A stretch of DNA of 64,000 nt from an uncultured Bacillaceae bacterium (GCA_937934645.1 CALGYZ010000094.1:1-64000), one strand, 5' to 3'. Counted from the first letter of the stretch, positions 7,277 through 15,899 are shown. Notes: generated by a model not told the origin, from the letters alone. Numbers and translations are program-made.

Positions 7277-7822
7277 ATGAATTTGGAAGAAAAAACATTA
7301 AAAAGGAATACAATTTTCGAAGGAAGAATTGTTAAATTATATGTGGACGAGGTACAGTTGCCGGACGGAAAAACGAGTACGCGGGAGATTGTTGAACATC
7401 CCGGGGCGGTTGCCGTAATCGCCATTACGGATGAAGGAAAACTCGTGCTCGTGGAACAATTCCGCAAACCTTTGGAAAGAACATTGGTAGAAATTCCGGC
7501 AGGTTTAATAGAAGAGGGTGAAGATCCGCAGGAGACCGCAAAAAGGGAGCTCGGGGAAGAAACCGGATATACGTGCCGGTCAATTAAGTATGTTACCTCT
7601 TTTTATACGTCGCCGGGATTCTGTGATGAAGTGATTCATTTATATTTTGCAGAAGGACTGAAAAAGGACAGCCGTCTGCAATTGGACGAGGATGAATTTG
7701 TCGATGTTCTGGAAGTTACCTATGATGAAGCTTTGCAATTAATGAAAGAGAAAAAGATATACGATTCGAAAACTGTTTACGCACTGCAGTACTGGAAAAT
7801 TTTAAAAATGATGGAGAAATAA
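7277..7822 (+). CDS. nudF: ADP-ribose pyrophosphatase (Nudix)
   Basis: A 181-residue Nudix hydrolase that splits ADP-ribose into AMP and ribose 5-phosphate. The Nudix box is complete: GLIEEGEDPQETAKRELGEE then TGY, with the metal-binding REXXEE core. The preceding EQFRKPLERTLVEIPAG is the typical ADPRase dimer and substrate region, and SFYTSPGFCDE follows the box as in NudF. Start ATG at 7277 has CTGGAGG upstream. The stop is only 2 bases from the next gene, yqxK, so the two are translated from one transcript. Its neighbour attacks deaminated DNA, so the pair fits a nucleotide and DNA cleaning role. Confidence 0.93.
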   Translation: MNLEEKTLKRNTIFEGRIVKLYVDEVQLPDGKTSTREIVEHPGAVAVIAITDEGKLVLVEQFRKPLERTLVEIPAGLIEEGEDPQETAKRELGEETGYTCRSIKYVTSFYTSPGFCDEVIHLYFAEGLKKDSRLQLDEDEFVDVLEVTYDEALQLMKEKKIYDSKTVYALQYWKILKMMEK

Positions 7823-7824
7823 GA

Positions 7825-9000
7825 ATGAAGAGATATTTTGCAGATTTGCACATTCATATCGGCCGGACGAAAACCGGCCGTGCGGTAAAAATCACCGGCT
7901 CAAAAAACTTAACATTAACAAACATTTTACAGACGGTGAAAAATCAAAAGGGGATTGATATCGTTGGCGTGATCGACTGTCATTCGCCGGAAGTAATCGA
8001 CGAGATTGAAGAGCTTATGAAAGATGAAAGACTCATTCCCCTCGACGGAGGCGGACTTCTTTATGAAGGAAAAACGACGTTAATCCCCGGCAGTGAACTG
8101 GAAATTTATGACTCTTCCTGTAAAGGGCCGGTCCATGTGCTTTGTTATTTTCCGGAAATCACGCAAATGAAACAGTTTTCCCACTGGCTGGAAACAAAAC
8201 TGAAAAATATTCATTTAAGCTCACAGCAGATTTATACAACCGGCCGTGCACTCCAGGAAAAAGTTAAAGAGCTGGGAGGTTTGTTTATTCCTGCCCACGT
8301 ATTCACGCCGTTTAAAAGTTTGTTCGGAAAAGGTGTGGAAAAACATTTGGAAGAAGTGTTCGACCCGGAATGGATCGATGCGGTCGAGCTCGGATTAAGC
8401 AGTGATACATATATGGCCGATCATTTAAGTCAGCTGCATACATATCCGTACTTAACAAATTCCGATGCCCACTCATTGCCGAAGATTGCCCGTGAATATC
8501 AGGCATTGTTGCTTCAACGCCCGGATTTTTCCGAAATGAAAAAAGCGTTAAAGAATGCGGACGGACGGAAAATATTAGCCAACTACGGACTGGATCCGCT
8601 TTTAGGAAAATATTACGGAACGACTTGTGCGAAATGTTTTACACCGGTAAAAGGGAAGGATAAAACGTGCCCGAATTGCGGTTCCCGCAAATTTACAAAG
8701 GGAGTCAGCGAACGGATCCGTGAACTGTCCGACGCTGAACATTTTCCTGAACGGCCGCCTTACGTCCACCAGGTGCCTCTGGAATTTTTGCCGGGCATCG
8801 GGCCGAAAACATTAAAAAAATTGTTAAACCGTTTCGGCACGGAGATGGCGGTGATTCATGAGGCCGCAATTCATGAATTAAAAGAAATTGTGCCGGAAAA
8901 AACGGCGGAACTGATTATAAAGGCAAGGGAAGGAACACTCCGGGTACGTGCAGGCGGCGGGGGACGTTACGGAAAAATAGACAGCAGCCGTCCCGGTTGA
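7825..9000 (+). CDS. yqxK: Endonuclease Q family protein (YqxK)
   Basis: A 391-residue protein with the EndoQ layout. An N-terminal PHP phosphoesterase domain carries the metal ligands DLHIHIGR (about 8-15), IDCHSPE (about 50-56), the PAHVFTPF His (about 152) and NSDAHS (about 212-217). A zinc ribbon follows (TTCAKCF ... KTCPNCGSR, about 267-290). The end holds a helix-hairpin-helix (FLPGIGPKTLKKLL). Family members nick DNA 5' of deaminated bases (uracil, hypoxanthine, xanthine), so the role is an alternative start of base repair. It is translationally close to nudF (2-base gap). All motifs look intact. Confidence 0.88.
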   Translation: MKRYFADLHIHIGRTKTGRAVKITGSKNLTLTNILQTVKNQKGIDIVGVIDCHSPEVIDEIEELMKDERLIPLDGGGLLYEGKTTLIPGSELEIYDSSCKGPVHVLCYFPEITQMKQFSHWLETKLKNIHLSSQQIYTTGRALQEKVKELGGLFIPAHVFTPFKSLFGKGVEKHLEEVFDPEWIDAVELGLSSDTYMADHLSQLHTYPYLTNSDAHSLPKIAREYQALLLQRPDFSEMKKALKNADGRKILANYGLDPLLGKYYGTTCAKCFTPVKGKDKTCPNCGSRKFTKGVSERIRELSDAEHFPERPPYVHQVPLEFLPGIGPKTLKKLLNRFGTEMAVIHEAAIHELKEIVPEKTAELIIKAREGTLRVRAGGGGRYGKIDSSRPG

Positions 9001-9047
9001 ACCGGGTCCGGCTACCGGCAGGTGAGAGGTTTCTTTTTCTTTTTTGA

Positions 9048-9074
9048 ATACTTCCTTCGGGCGGCTCATACAAT
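9048..9074 (+). promoter_or_regulatory. SigE promoter of spoIIM
   Basis: ATA (9048-9050, in GAATACT), 16 bases, then CATACAAT (9067-9074), which matches the mother-cell SigE -10 consensus CATACANT fully. It starts about 32 bases before the spoIIM ATG. Confidence 0.75.
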
Positions 9075-9106
9075 CTAGTAAGTCGTTTGAAGGAGGAAGA
9101 ATAGAA

Positions 9107-9742
9107 ATGAAGAAAAGAATGCAGTCCGGATTTCTAGAAAACCATTTGCATGAGTATTCCTCTTATTATATTTTTCATACGGTTCTTCTTTTCATGGGGG
9201 TTGTGTTCGGTGCCATTCTGGTTAATAGTTTAAATGTTACGCAAAAAGAGGATCTCTTTTATTTTATAAATGAGTTTTTTTCCCAAGTAAAACAAGACCA
9301 AATGGTAGAAGCGAAAGAGATTTTTTTTCATTCGCTGAGTTATAACGTAAAATATACCGGGCTGATGTGGATCATGGGTTTAACAATGATCGGCCTGCCG
9401 TTAATTTTAATATTGCTTTTTTTGAAAGGCATGATTGTCGGCTTTACGATCGGCTTTTTTGTACAGCAAATGGGCTGGAAAGGTTTCTTTTTGTCCGTTG
9501 CGTCCATTGTTCCACAAAACATCATTATCTTGCCGGTTTTTATCGTCGTTGCCGTAGTATCCGTTTCTTTTTCATTACAATTGACAAAGAAATTATTTGT
9601 CAAAACCTTCTATCAGCCGTTTGCACCAATGTTGATCAGATATTGTCTGTTTTTCGGGGCTTCGGTATTGTTCCTCTGCATCGCGGCGTTTATTGAAGGA
9701 TACTTTACGCCTTACTTTATGAAAGGAATTTTGTCATTATAG
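9107..9742 (+). CDS. spoIIM: Stage II sporulation protein M
   Basis: A 211-residue integral membrane protein with about five hydrophobic segments (near residues 25-40, 80-105, 108-130, 137-155, 180-205). It matches SpoIIM, which with SpoIID and SpoIIP forms the DMP machine that thins septal peptidoglycan so that the mother cell can engulf the forespore. The ATG at 9107 has a perfect AAGGAGG upstream; the longer frame to 9044 overlaps the SigE promoter. It lies between yqxK and fur as in B. subtilis. The SigE promoter supports mother-cell expression. Confidence 0.92.
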   Translation: MKKRMQSGFLENHLHEYSSYYIFHTVLLFMGVVFGAILVNSLNVTQKEDLFYFINEFFSQVKQDQMVEAKEIFFHSLSYNVKYTGLMWIMGLTMIGLPLILILLFLKGMIVGFTIGFFVQQMGWKGFFLSVASIVPQNIIILPVFIVVAVVSVSFSLQLTKKLFVKTFYQPFAPMLIRYCLFFGASVLFLCIAAFIEGYFTPYFMKGILSL

Positions 9743-9795
9743 CAACTGATAATCAGAAAGAATGGTTATTATAAAATAATAATTATAAATTGTAA

Positions 9796-9840
9796 TTGAT
9801 AATCATTTTATTTTAAAAACGACTAAATTTTTGTTATAAT
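9796..9840 (+). promoter_or_regulatory. fur promoter with a Fur/PerR-like half-palindrome
   Basis: TATAAT lies at 9835-9840 with a weak TTTAAA -35 at 9812-9817. Just upstream, TTGATAATCATTTTA (9796-9810) contains a perfect left half and a degenerate right half of the 7-1-7 Fur-family site (TGATAATNATTATCA). A further TGATAATC lies at about 9747. This suggests autoregulation by Fur or control by PerR. Confidence 0.6.
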
Positions 9841-9872
9841 GGGAATACATTGGCGAGGGAGGGGCAATAAGG

Positions 9873-10319
9873 ATGGAAAGTCGCCTGGAAAAAATAAAAA
9901 AATTGTTGCATTCATCCAGTTACAAATTAACACCTCAAAGGGAAGCGACTGTCCGGGTATTGTTGGAAAACGAAGAGGATCATTTAAGTGCGGAAGATGT
10001 ATACCTCCTCGTTAAAGAGAAGTATCCGGAAATCGGGCTTGCCACAGTATACCGGACTTTGGAACTGTTAACGGAATTAAAAATCGTAGACAAAGTGAAT
10101 TTCGGCGATGGGGTGGCCCGTTACGATTTGCGTAAAGAAGGGGAGAATCACTTCCATCATCATTTAGTATGTATTGAATGTGGTTCAGTAGAGGAGATTC
10201 AGGAAGATTTATTGGATGACGTGGAAGAAATTGTAGAGGAACGCTGGCACTTTATCGTTAAAGATCACCGGCTTACTTTTCACGGAATTTGCCGCGAATG
10301 CCAGAAAAAAGGAAAATAG
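9873..10319 (+). CDS. fur: Ferric uptake regulator Fur
   Basis: A 148-residue metal-dependent repressor of the Fur family. The N-terminal winged helix contains YKLTPQREA and ATVYRTLELL (recognition helix, about residues 50-62). The hinge leads to a dimerisation domain with the regulatory metal site HFHHHLVC and the structural zinc cysteines CIEC and CREC. Length and motifs fit Fur best; PerR and Zur share the fold, but the B. subtilis neighbour at this position, between spoIIM and yqzK-xerD, is fur. It represses iron-uptake genes when Fe2+ is bound. ATG has GGGAGGGGC upstream. Confidence 0.92.
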   Translation: MESRLEKIKKLLHSSSYKLTPQREATVRVLLENEEDHLSAEDVYLLVKEKYPEIGLATVYRTLELLTELKIVDKVNFGDGVARYDLRKEGENHFHHHLVCIECGSVEEIQEDLLDDVEEIVEERWHFIVKDHRLTFHGICRECQKKGK

Positions 10320-10421
10320 TAGTATAATTTTTATACGATTCTTTTTAAATCCGTGTATAAAATCGGAATTCTCCGGCATAAGTTTGTACTAGTATAAAAT
10401 TGTAAGAAGGTGCTGGAGAAA

Positions 10422-10646
10422 ATGAAAGCAATCAAGTTGTTTCTACATACCCTGAAAGTTTTTATTTTATTTACCGGCTGCACGATTCTATTTTATTATG
10501 TTATGATGTGGTTAAGCGAGGAATACAGGAATCATGACCGGTATGATGAACCAGAGGGAAAAGCGGTAAAAGTGGTATCAGACGGTCTGGAAGACAACGT
10601 TCCATGGCTGGACCGGCTGATTTTGTTTTATTTAAGTGGGGAGTAA
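10422..10646 (+). CDS. yqzK: YqzK family membrane protein (DUF4227)
   Basis: A 74-residue protein with one transmembrane segment (about residues 8-29, VFILFTGCTILFYYVMMW) and a charged, likely cytoplasmic or extracytoplasmic tail ending WLDRLILFYLSGE. It matches YqzK/DUF4227, a small protein always found between fur and xerD in Bacilli; its function is unknown. The ATG at 10422 has GGAG four bases upstream; a GTG four codons earlier (10410) is possible. Its stop lies 12 bases before xerD, so the two genes are probably co-transcribed. Confidence 0.8.
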   Translation: MKAIKLFLHTLKVFILFTGCTILFYYVMMWLSEEYRNHDRYDEPEGKAVKVVSDGLEDNVPWLDRLILFYLSGE

Positions 10647-10658
10647 TGACGGTGACAG

Positions 10659-11555
10659 ATGATGGAATATTATAAAGAGGATTTTTTACACTATTTAGTT
10701 GTGGAAAGAGGACTGGCGCAAAATACGATCGAATCATATAACCGTGATTTAACATCGTATATTAAATTTTTGCAGAAGAATTTACAGATCACGGATATTA
10801 ACAAAGTAACAAGAGCAGATATTATGAAATTTTTAAGCTTTTTAAAAAACAGCGGTAAATCTTCCCGCACGATAGCCAGACACATTGCATCCATCCGTTC
10901 CTTTCATCATTTCCTGATCAGGGACCGCATCACGGACCATGATCCGACCGAGTTGATTGAAACACCGCAAACGGAGATGAAACTTCCGAAGGTTTTAAGC
11001 ACCGGCGAAGTTGAGACTTTGCTGAATGCCCCGGATTTATCGACGGTTTTGGGAATCCGGGATAAAGCCATGCTGGAGTTGATGTATGCAACGGGGATGC
11101 GCGTAAGTGAACTCATCCGGCTGAATCTGAATGATATTCATTTACAGCTCGGATTTGTCCGTTGTTTCGGAAAAGGAAATAAAGAACGGATCATTCCGGT
11201 TGGTAAACATGCGACGGAAGCGCTGGAAAACTATCTGATGAAAGCAAGGCCGCAATTGTTGAAGCAGAGGAAGAACACAGAGGCCTTATTTTTGAATCAC
11301 CATGGTAAACGGTTGTCCAGGCAGGGGTTTTGGAAAATTGTCAAACAGTTGGCGCAAAAAGCTGGGATTCATAAGGAACTAACCCCGCATACACTGCGGC
11401 ATTCTTTCGCTACCCATTTGCTGGAAAACGGTGCTGATTTACGGTCGGTACAGGAAATGCTCGGACATGCAGATATTTCGACGACCCAGATTTACACCCA
11501 TGTCACAAAAACAAGATTGAAAGACGTGTATAAGCGGTTCCATCCGAGGGCATAG
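10659..11555 (+). CDS. xerD: Tyrosine recombinase XerD
   Basis: A 298-residue site-specific recombinase that, with XerC/CodV, resolves chromosome dimers at dif. The N-terminal SAM-like core-binding domain (about 1-90) precedes the catalytic domain. All six active-site residues are visible: Arg148 (ATGMRVSEL), Lys172 (FGKGNKER), His244 and Arg247 (TPHTLRH), His270 (LGHADIS) and nucleophile Tyr279 (QIYTH). The start ATG is followed by a second ATG; the ribosome site is weak, so translation may be coupled to yqzK. It ends at a terminator. Confidence 0.95.
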   Translation: MMEYYKEDFLHYLVVERGLAQNTIESYNRDLTSYIKFLQKNLQITDINKVTRADIMKFLSFLKNSGKSSRTIARHIASIRSFHHFLIRDRITDHDPTELIETPQTEMKLPKVLSTGEVETLLNAPDLSTVLGIRDKAMLELMYATGMRVSELIRLNLNDIHLQLGFVRCFGKGNKERIIPVGKHATEALENYLMKARPQLLKQRKNTEALFLNHHGKRLSRQGFWKIVKQLAQKAGIHKELTPHTLRHSFATHLLENGADLRSVQEMLGHADISTTQIYTHVTKTRLKDVYKRFHPRA

Positions 11556-11585
11556 AAAAAAGCTGCGTATTGCGGCTTTTTTTAT
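11556..11585 (+). terminator. Terminator after xerD
   Basis: AAAAAGCTGC / GCGGCTTTTT stem with one mismatch and a T-rich tail, starting at the xerD stop codon. Confidence 0.75.
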
Positions 11586-11711
11586 TTTATAATAACAATC
11601 GAAACACCTTAATATGAATTTTCCGGAAAAGGGCGGGTAAATGAAATAGCAATTCCGTATACACATATACTATTTTTAATGATCTGGAACAGTGGAAAGA
11701 GGGGAATGAAT

Positions 11712-12908
11712 ATGACGGGATATGATTTTAAAAGAGTATTTTTGATCGTATTGGATTCCGTAGGGATTGGTGAGGCTCCGGATGCTGCTGAATACGGTGA
11801 TGAAGGAGCGGATACCCTCGGTCACATCGCCGAGGCGACGGGAGGTCTGCATATGCCGAATATGGAAAGGCTGGGGCTCGGTAATATAAAAGAAATTAAA
11901 GGCATCCGTAAACAGGAACGGCCGCTTGCTTTTTATACGAAAATGCGGGAAGCATCAAAAGGGAAAGATACGATGACCGGTCATTGGGAAATTATGGGAC
12001 TGAAAGTTGAAAAACCGTTTAAAGTATTTCCAAACGGTTTTCCAAAGGAATTAATTGATGAAATTGAAAGAAAAACCGGACGAAAGGTAATCGGGAATAA
12101 ACCGGCAAGCGGAACGGTGATTATTGAGGAATTGGGCAAAGAACATATGGAAACAGGAGCAATTATTGTATACACATCGGCGGACCCGGTATTGCAAGTT
12201 GCCGCTCATGAAGATGTTGTTCCTTTGGAGGAACTGTATAAAATTTGTGAAATTTGCCGTGAATTAACACTCGATGACCGGTTTAAGGTCGGCCGCGTCA
12301 TTGCCCGTCCCTTTGTCGGCGAACCGGGAAACTTCACCCGGACGGCAAACCGGAAAGATTATGCATTGAAGCCTTTCGAACGGACGGTCATGAATGAGTT
12401 GAAAGATCATGGCTTGGATTGTATCGCCCTCGGAAAAATTACTGATATCTACGCCGGCGAAGGCGTAACGAAAACGGTGCGGACGAAGTCAAACATGGAC
12501 GGGATGAACCAGCTGCTCAACCAAATGAAACAAGATTTTACCGGTTTGTGTTTTTTAAATCTGGTGGATTTTGATGCGTTGTACGGCCACCGGAGGGATC
12601 CGGTGGGATACGGCAAGGCACTGGAAGAGTTTGATCTGCGCCTGGCTGAAGTATTGGAACAATTGACCAGTGATGACTTGTTAATCATTACGGCGGACCA
12701 CGGCAATGATCCGGTACATCACGGAACAGACCATACGCGGGAATATGTGCCGCTGCTCATTTATTCCCCTCGGATGGATGGTGGAAAAGAATTGCCTGTC
12801 CGGGAAACATTTGCCGATGTCGGTGCATCCATTGCTGATAACTTCCGGGTCCCCATGCCAAAATACGGAAAAAGTTTTTTACAGGAAATCAAAGAGGGAA
12901 AAGAATAG
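11712..12908 (+). CDS. deoB: Phosphopentomutase
   Basis: A 398-residue Mn2+-dependent enzyme of the alkaline phosphatase superfamily that interconverts (deoxy)ribose 1- and 5-phosphate in nucleoside breakdown (Drm in B. subtilis). The N-terminal metal-binding VFLIVLDSVGIGEAPDA, the catalytic Thr region GKDTMTGHWE (about 83-92), and the C-terminal metal ligands TADHGND and GTDHTRE are all present. I chose the ATG at 11712, eight bases after GAGGGG; an in-frame ATG two codons earlier is nearly as good. In B. subtilis pupG (purine nucleoside phosphorylase) follows drm; here a terminator and dacF follow instead. Confidence 0.95.
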   Translation: MTGYDFKRVFLIVLDSVGIGEAPDAAEYGDEGADTLGHIAEATGGLHMPNMERLGLGNIKEIKGIRKQERPLAFYTKMREASKGKDTMTGHWEIMGLKVEKPFKVFPNGFPKELIDEIERKTGRKVIGNKPASGTVIIEELGKEHMETGAIIVYTSADPVLQVAAHEDVVPLEELYKICEICRELTLDDRFKVGRVIARPFVGEPGNFTRTANRKDYALKPFERTVMNELKDHGLDCIALGKITDIYAGEGVTKTVRTKSNMDGMNQLLNQMKQDFTGLCFLNLVDFDALYGHRRDPVGYGKALEEFDLRLAEVLEQLTSDDLLIITADHGNDPVHHGTDHTREYVPLLIYSPRMDGGKELPVRETFADVGASIADNFRVPMPKYGKSFLQEIKEGKE

Positions 12909-12917
12909 ACGGCTTTT

Positions 12918-12963
12918 GGAAGCAACCGGAACCCATTGCGGTTCCCGGCTGCTTCCTTTTTTA
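12918..12963 (+). terminator. Terminator after deoB
   Basis: Long stem GGAAGCA..CCGGAACC / GGTTCC..GG.TGCTTCC with small internal mismatches, followed by T6. Confidence 0.85.
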
Positions 12964-13000
12964 TTATGAAGCAGGAAAACCAATGCATTGGAAAAAATTT

Positions 13001-13029
13001 GTATAAAAAACCTGAGATTGGAAAAAATG
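13001..13029 (+). promoter_or_regulatory. Probable SigF promoter of dacF
   Basis: GTATA (13001-13005), 14 bases, then GGAAAAAATG (13020-13029) fits the forespore SigF pattern GYWTA / GGNNANANT. dacF of B. subtilis is a known SigF gene. Confidence 0.55.
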
Positions 13030-13069
13030 GATGCATGATATGTGATTTCAACAAAAGCGAGGGAAAATT

Positions 13070-14233
13070 ATGAAACGATTCATAATCCTTTTGATTACTG
13101 CCTTATTCATAGGTGCAACCCTGAGTCCGTCATCCGGTCTTGCCGCGGAAAAAAAGACGGATTTGGCGGACAATGCCAGATCAGCCATTTTAATTGAAAG
13201 GGATACAGGGCAAGTCTTATATGAGAAAAACAGTGATGAAAAATTACCCCCTGCGAGCATGACAAAAATTATGACGATGCTTTTAGTTATGGAAGCTCTT
13301 GAGACGGGAAAAATCAGGCTGGATGAAAAAGTGTGGACGAGCGAATATGCGGCTTCCATGGGCGGTTCGCAAATTTTTCTTGAAGAAGGGGAAGAGATGA
13401 CCGTCGAGGAACTGCTTCTTGCCGTTGCCATTGCCTCGGCAAATGACGCATCAGTTGCCCTGGCTGAAAAAATTGCCGGATCTGAAGAAAATTTTGTTGA
13501 GATGATGAATGAAAAAGCAAAAGAACTTGGACTGAAAAATACAAAATTCCAAAATTCAACTGGATTGTCTGCGAAAGATCATTACAGCAGTGCCAGGGAT
13601 ATGGCGGTTTTGGCAAAAGAGCTGTTAAAGTATGAAGAAATTACGAAATATACAAAACAATATGAAGCTTACTTAAGGGAAGATACAGACAATAAATTCT
13701 GGCTCGTCAACACGAACCGGCTGGTGAAATTTTATCCGGGCGTTGACGGCTTGAAAACCGGCTATACAAGCGAAGCGAAATATTGTTTGACGGCTACGGC
13801 AAAAAAAGATGATATGCGGGTGATCGCTGTTGTCTTCGGCGCTCCGTCTTCCAAAGAGCGGAATAAACAAATATCCCGCATGTTCGACTATGCATTCAGT
13901 CAGTTTCAATCGAAACAATACTTTAAAAAGGGTGATGTGATCGGCGAAGTGCCTCTTGAAAAAGGGGAAAGGAAAAAAATAAAAGTCGCTTCCGGAGAAA
14001 GTGTTTCTCTGTTAACGAAAAAAGGCGAAAAATTGGATGATGTAGAGACAGAATTGAAATTGAAAAAAATTAAAGCCCCGGTGAAAAAAGGAGAGGAAGT
14101 AGGAAAAATTCTTTTGAAAAAGGACGGCAAAGTGCTAGCGGAAAATTCCGTTGTTGCCGGTGAGAACGTGAAAACGGCAGGATGGTGGACCTTGTATAAA
14201 CGCGTCTTGGGTCTGTTTACAAAAACCGGATGA
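13070..14233 (+). CDS. dacF: D-alanyl-D-alanine carboxypeptidase DacF
   Basis: A 387-residue, low-molecular-weight penicillin-binding protein of peptidase family S11. An N-terminal signal peptide (about 1-26, ending GLAA) exports it. The three active-site motifs are Ser63-x-x-Lys66 (SMTK), SAN (ASANDAS) and KTG (GLKTGYTS). A C-terminal beta domain and an amphipathic end (WWTLYKRVLGLF) should anchor it to the outer face of the membrane. It removes the last D-Ala of pentapeptides and adjusts crosslinking of spore peptidoglycan. It sits directly upstream of spoIIA, as in B. subtilis, and readthrough would boost sigF. Confidence 0.92.
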   Translation: MKRFIILLITALFIGATLSPSSGLAAEKKTDLADNARSAILIERDTGQVLYEKNSDEKLPPASMTKIMTMLLVMEALETGKIRLDEKVWTSEYAASMGGSQIFLEEGEEMTVEELLLAVAIASANDASVALAEKIAGSEENFVEMMNEKAKELGLKNTKFQNSTGLSAKDHYSSARDMAVLAKELLKYEEITKYTKQYEAYLREDTDNKFWLVNTNRLVKFYPGVDGLKTGYTSEAKYCLTATAKKDDMRVIAVVFGAPSSKERNKQISRMFDYAFSQFQSKQYFKKGDVIGEVPLEKGERKKIKVASGESVSLLTKKGEKLDDVETELKLKKIKAPVKKGEEVGKILLKKDGKVLAENSVVAGENVKTAGWWTLYKRVLGLFTKTG

Positions 14234-14268
14234 GTAAAAGATCGATTTCCTTCTAATTTTGTCGCATG

Positions 14269-14298
14269 GAAGGATTTTACACAATCCACCTCGAATTG
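14269..14298 (+). promoter_or_regulatory. SigH promoter of the spoIIA operon
   Basis: GAAGGATTT (14269-14277) matches the SigH -35 consensus RNAGGAWWW at every position. After 12 bases comes CTCGAATTG (14290-14298) with the GAAT core of the -10. The placement is just before spoIIAA. Confidence 0.75.
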
Positions 14299-14332
14299 AC
14301 TCACTATACATAAAAGAAGGAGGCAATGTATA

Positions 14333-14695
14333 GTGAGTCTTGACGTGCAAATGGATGTAAAAGAAAACCAAATTCTTATTGTCCGGTTAGCCGGGGAGCT
14401 GGACCACCATACTTCCGACCAGGTGCGGGAAGAAGTTTCCCAGGCGATTGAGGCTCATCAGATCCGTTATTTAATTTTAAATCTTAAACAGCTGGACTTT
14501 ATGGACAGTTCGGGTCTCGGGGTGATTTTGGGCAGATACAAACAAATTAAACAAACCGGCGGAGAAATGATCGTTTGTTCCATTACCCCGACGATTGAGC
14601 GCCTGTTTGATTTGTCCGGCTTGTTTAAAATTATCCGGATTGAACAGTCGGAAGAAATGGCCCTTCAAAGATTGGGGGTTGCGAAATATGAATAA
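14333..14695 (+). CDS. spoIIAA: Anti-sigma F factor antagonist SpoIIAA
   Basis: A 120-residue STAS-domain protein. Unphosphorylated SpoIIAA binds SpoIIAB and frees sigma F in the forespore; SpoIIAB phosphorylates it, SpoIIE reverses this. The phosphorylation motif is FMDSSGLGVILGRY; Ser59 here equals the B. subtilis phosphoserine 58. The start is a GTG with AAGGAGG upstream, as in B. subtilis. Its last 8 bases overlap spoIIAB. First gene of the spoIIAA-spoIIAB-sigF operon, with a SigH promoter upstream. Confidence 0.95.
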   Translation: MSLDVQMDVKENQILIVRLAGELDHHTSDQVREEVSQAIEAHQIRYLILNLKQLDFMDSSGLGVILGRYKQIKQTGGEMIVCSITPTIERLFDLSGLFKIIRIEQSEEMALQRLGVAKYE

Positions 14696-15128
14696 TGAAA
14701 TGCATTTGAAATTTCGCGCCCTCAGCCAGAATGAATCTTTTGCTAGAGTAACCGTATCTGCCTTTATTGCCCAATTAGACCCGACGATGGATGAATTGAC
14801 GGAAATTAAAACGGCCGTTTCTGAAGCGGTAACAAATGCCATTATTCACGGTTATGAAAATACCGGAGAAGGTTACGTATATATATCTGTCTGGCTGAAA
14901 GGCCAGGTCGTCGAATTGGAAATCCGTGACGAAGGGGTCGGCATTCCGGATATTGAGGAGGCAAAGCAGCCGTTATTCACAACGAAACCTGAACTCGAAC
15001 GTTCGGGTATGGGATTTACGATTATGGAAAATTTTGTCGATGAAATGACGGTTGAATCGCGTCCGAATGAAGGAACCGTTGTCCGTTTGAAAAAAAAATT
15101 GTCCAACACAAAAGCAGTGTACAATTAA
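14688..15128 (+). CDS. spoIIAB: Anti-sigma F factor SpoIIAB
   Basis: A 146-residue GHKL-family serine kinase and anti-sigma factor. It holds sigma F inactive before septation and phosphorylates SpoIIAA using ATP. The N box (EAVTNAIIHGYEN, about 45-57), G1 box (IRDEGVGIPD, about 76-85) and G2 region (ERSGMGFTIM) are intact. The ATG at 14688 overlaps spoIIAA by 8 bases and has GGGGG upstream, so translation is coupled and keeps the two proteins in balance. sigF follows after a short gap. Confidence 0.95.
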   Translation: MNNEMHLKFRALSQNESFARVTVSAFIAQLDPTMDELTEIKTAVSEAVTNAIIHGYENTGEGYVYISVWLKGQVVELEIRDEGVGIPDIEEAKQPLFTTKPELERSGMGFTIMENFVDEMTVESRPNEGTVVRLKKKLSNTKAVYN

Positions 15129-15140
15129 GGGGTATTGCCA

Positions 15141-15899
15141 ATGGATGTGGAGGTTAGGAAAGGAACAAGTCAAACAGAAATCAAGGATGCAGAAATTAAA
15201 GAGTTAATTAAACGGAGCCAGGCCGGAGACCAGGAAGCGAGAAATAAAATTGTCGAGAAAAATATGCGCCTCGTCTGGTCCGTCGTGCAGCGTTTTCTAA
15301 ACCGGGGCTATGACCCGGACGATTTGTTTCAAATCGGTTGTATCGGCCTATTAAAATCAGTGGATAAGTTTGACTTGTCTTATAATGTAAAGTTTTCGAC
15401 CTATGCTGTTCCGATGATTATTGGTGAAATTCAAAGATTTATCCGGGATGACGGAACAATAAAAGTCAGCCGTTCATTAAAAGAAACCGGCAATAAAATC
15501 CGCCGGGCAAAAGATGATTTATCTAAAGAACTCGGCCGTACACCAACTATTCAAGAAGTGAGCGATTATTTGCAAATACCCGTCGATGAAATTTTGCTTG
15601 CACAGGAAGCGGTGATGGCCCCGACTTCTATTCATGAAACCGTTTATGAAAACGACGGCGACCCGATTACATTGTTGGATCAAATTTCCGATGAGAACGA
15701 TGAGAACTGGTTTGACAAACTCGCGTTAAAAGAAGCGATTGAAAAGCTGGATGAACGGGAAAAGCTGATCGTATATTTGCGTTATTATAATGATCAGACC
15801 CAGTCCGAAGTCGCAAGCCGGTTGGGCATATCCCAGGTGCAGGTATCCCGTCTGGAAAAGAAAATATTGAAACAAATAAAAAACCAAATGGATCCCTAA
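15141..15899 (+). CDS. sigF: RNA polymerase sigma F factor
   Basis: A 252-residue sigma-70 type factor that drives the first forespore-specific genes. Regions are clear: region 2 (GYDPDDLFQIGCIGLLKSVDKFD and FSTYAVPMIIGEIQRF, about 50-105), region 3 (KELGRTPTIQEVSDYL) and region 4 helix-turn-helix (QSEVASRLGISQVQVSRLEK near the C terminus). The ATG at 15141 is 8 bases after AAGGGG; a TTG six bases earlier is too close. It ends inside the left arm of a terminator. It should recognise the promoter seen before dacF. Confidence 0.95.
   Translation: MDVEVRKGTSQTEIKDAEIKELIKRSQAGDQEARNKIVEKNMRLVWSVVQRFLNRGYDPDDLFQIGCIGLLKSVDKFDLSYNVKFSTYAVPMIIGEIQRFIRDDGTIKVSRSLKETGNKIRRAKDDLSKELGRTPTIQEVSDYLQIPVDEILLAQEAVMAPTSIHETVYENDGDPITLLDQISDENDENWFDKLALKEAIEKLDEREKLIVYLRYYNDQTQSEVASRLGISQVQVSRLEKKILKQIKNQMDP

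Noticed and set aside
8990..9010. Hairpin CCCGGTT / AACCGGG at the end of yqxK
   Set aside because: The T-rich stretch is about 20 bases too far downstream for a terminator.
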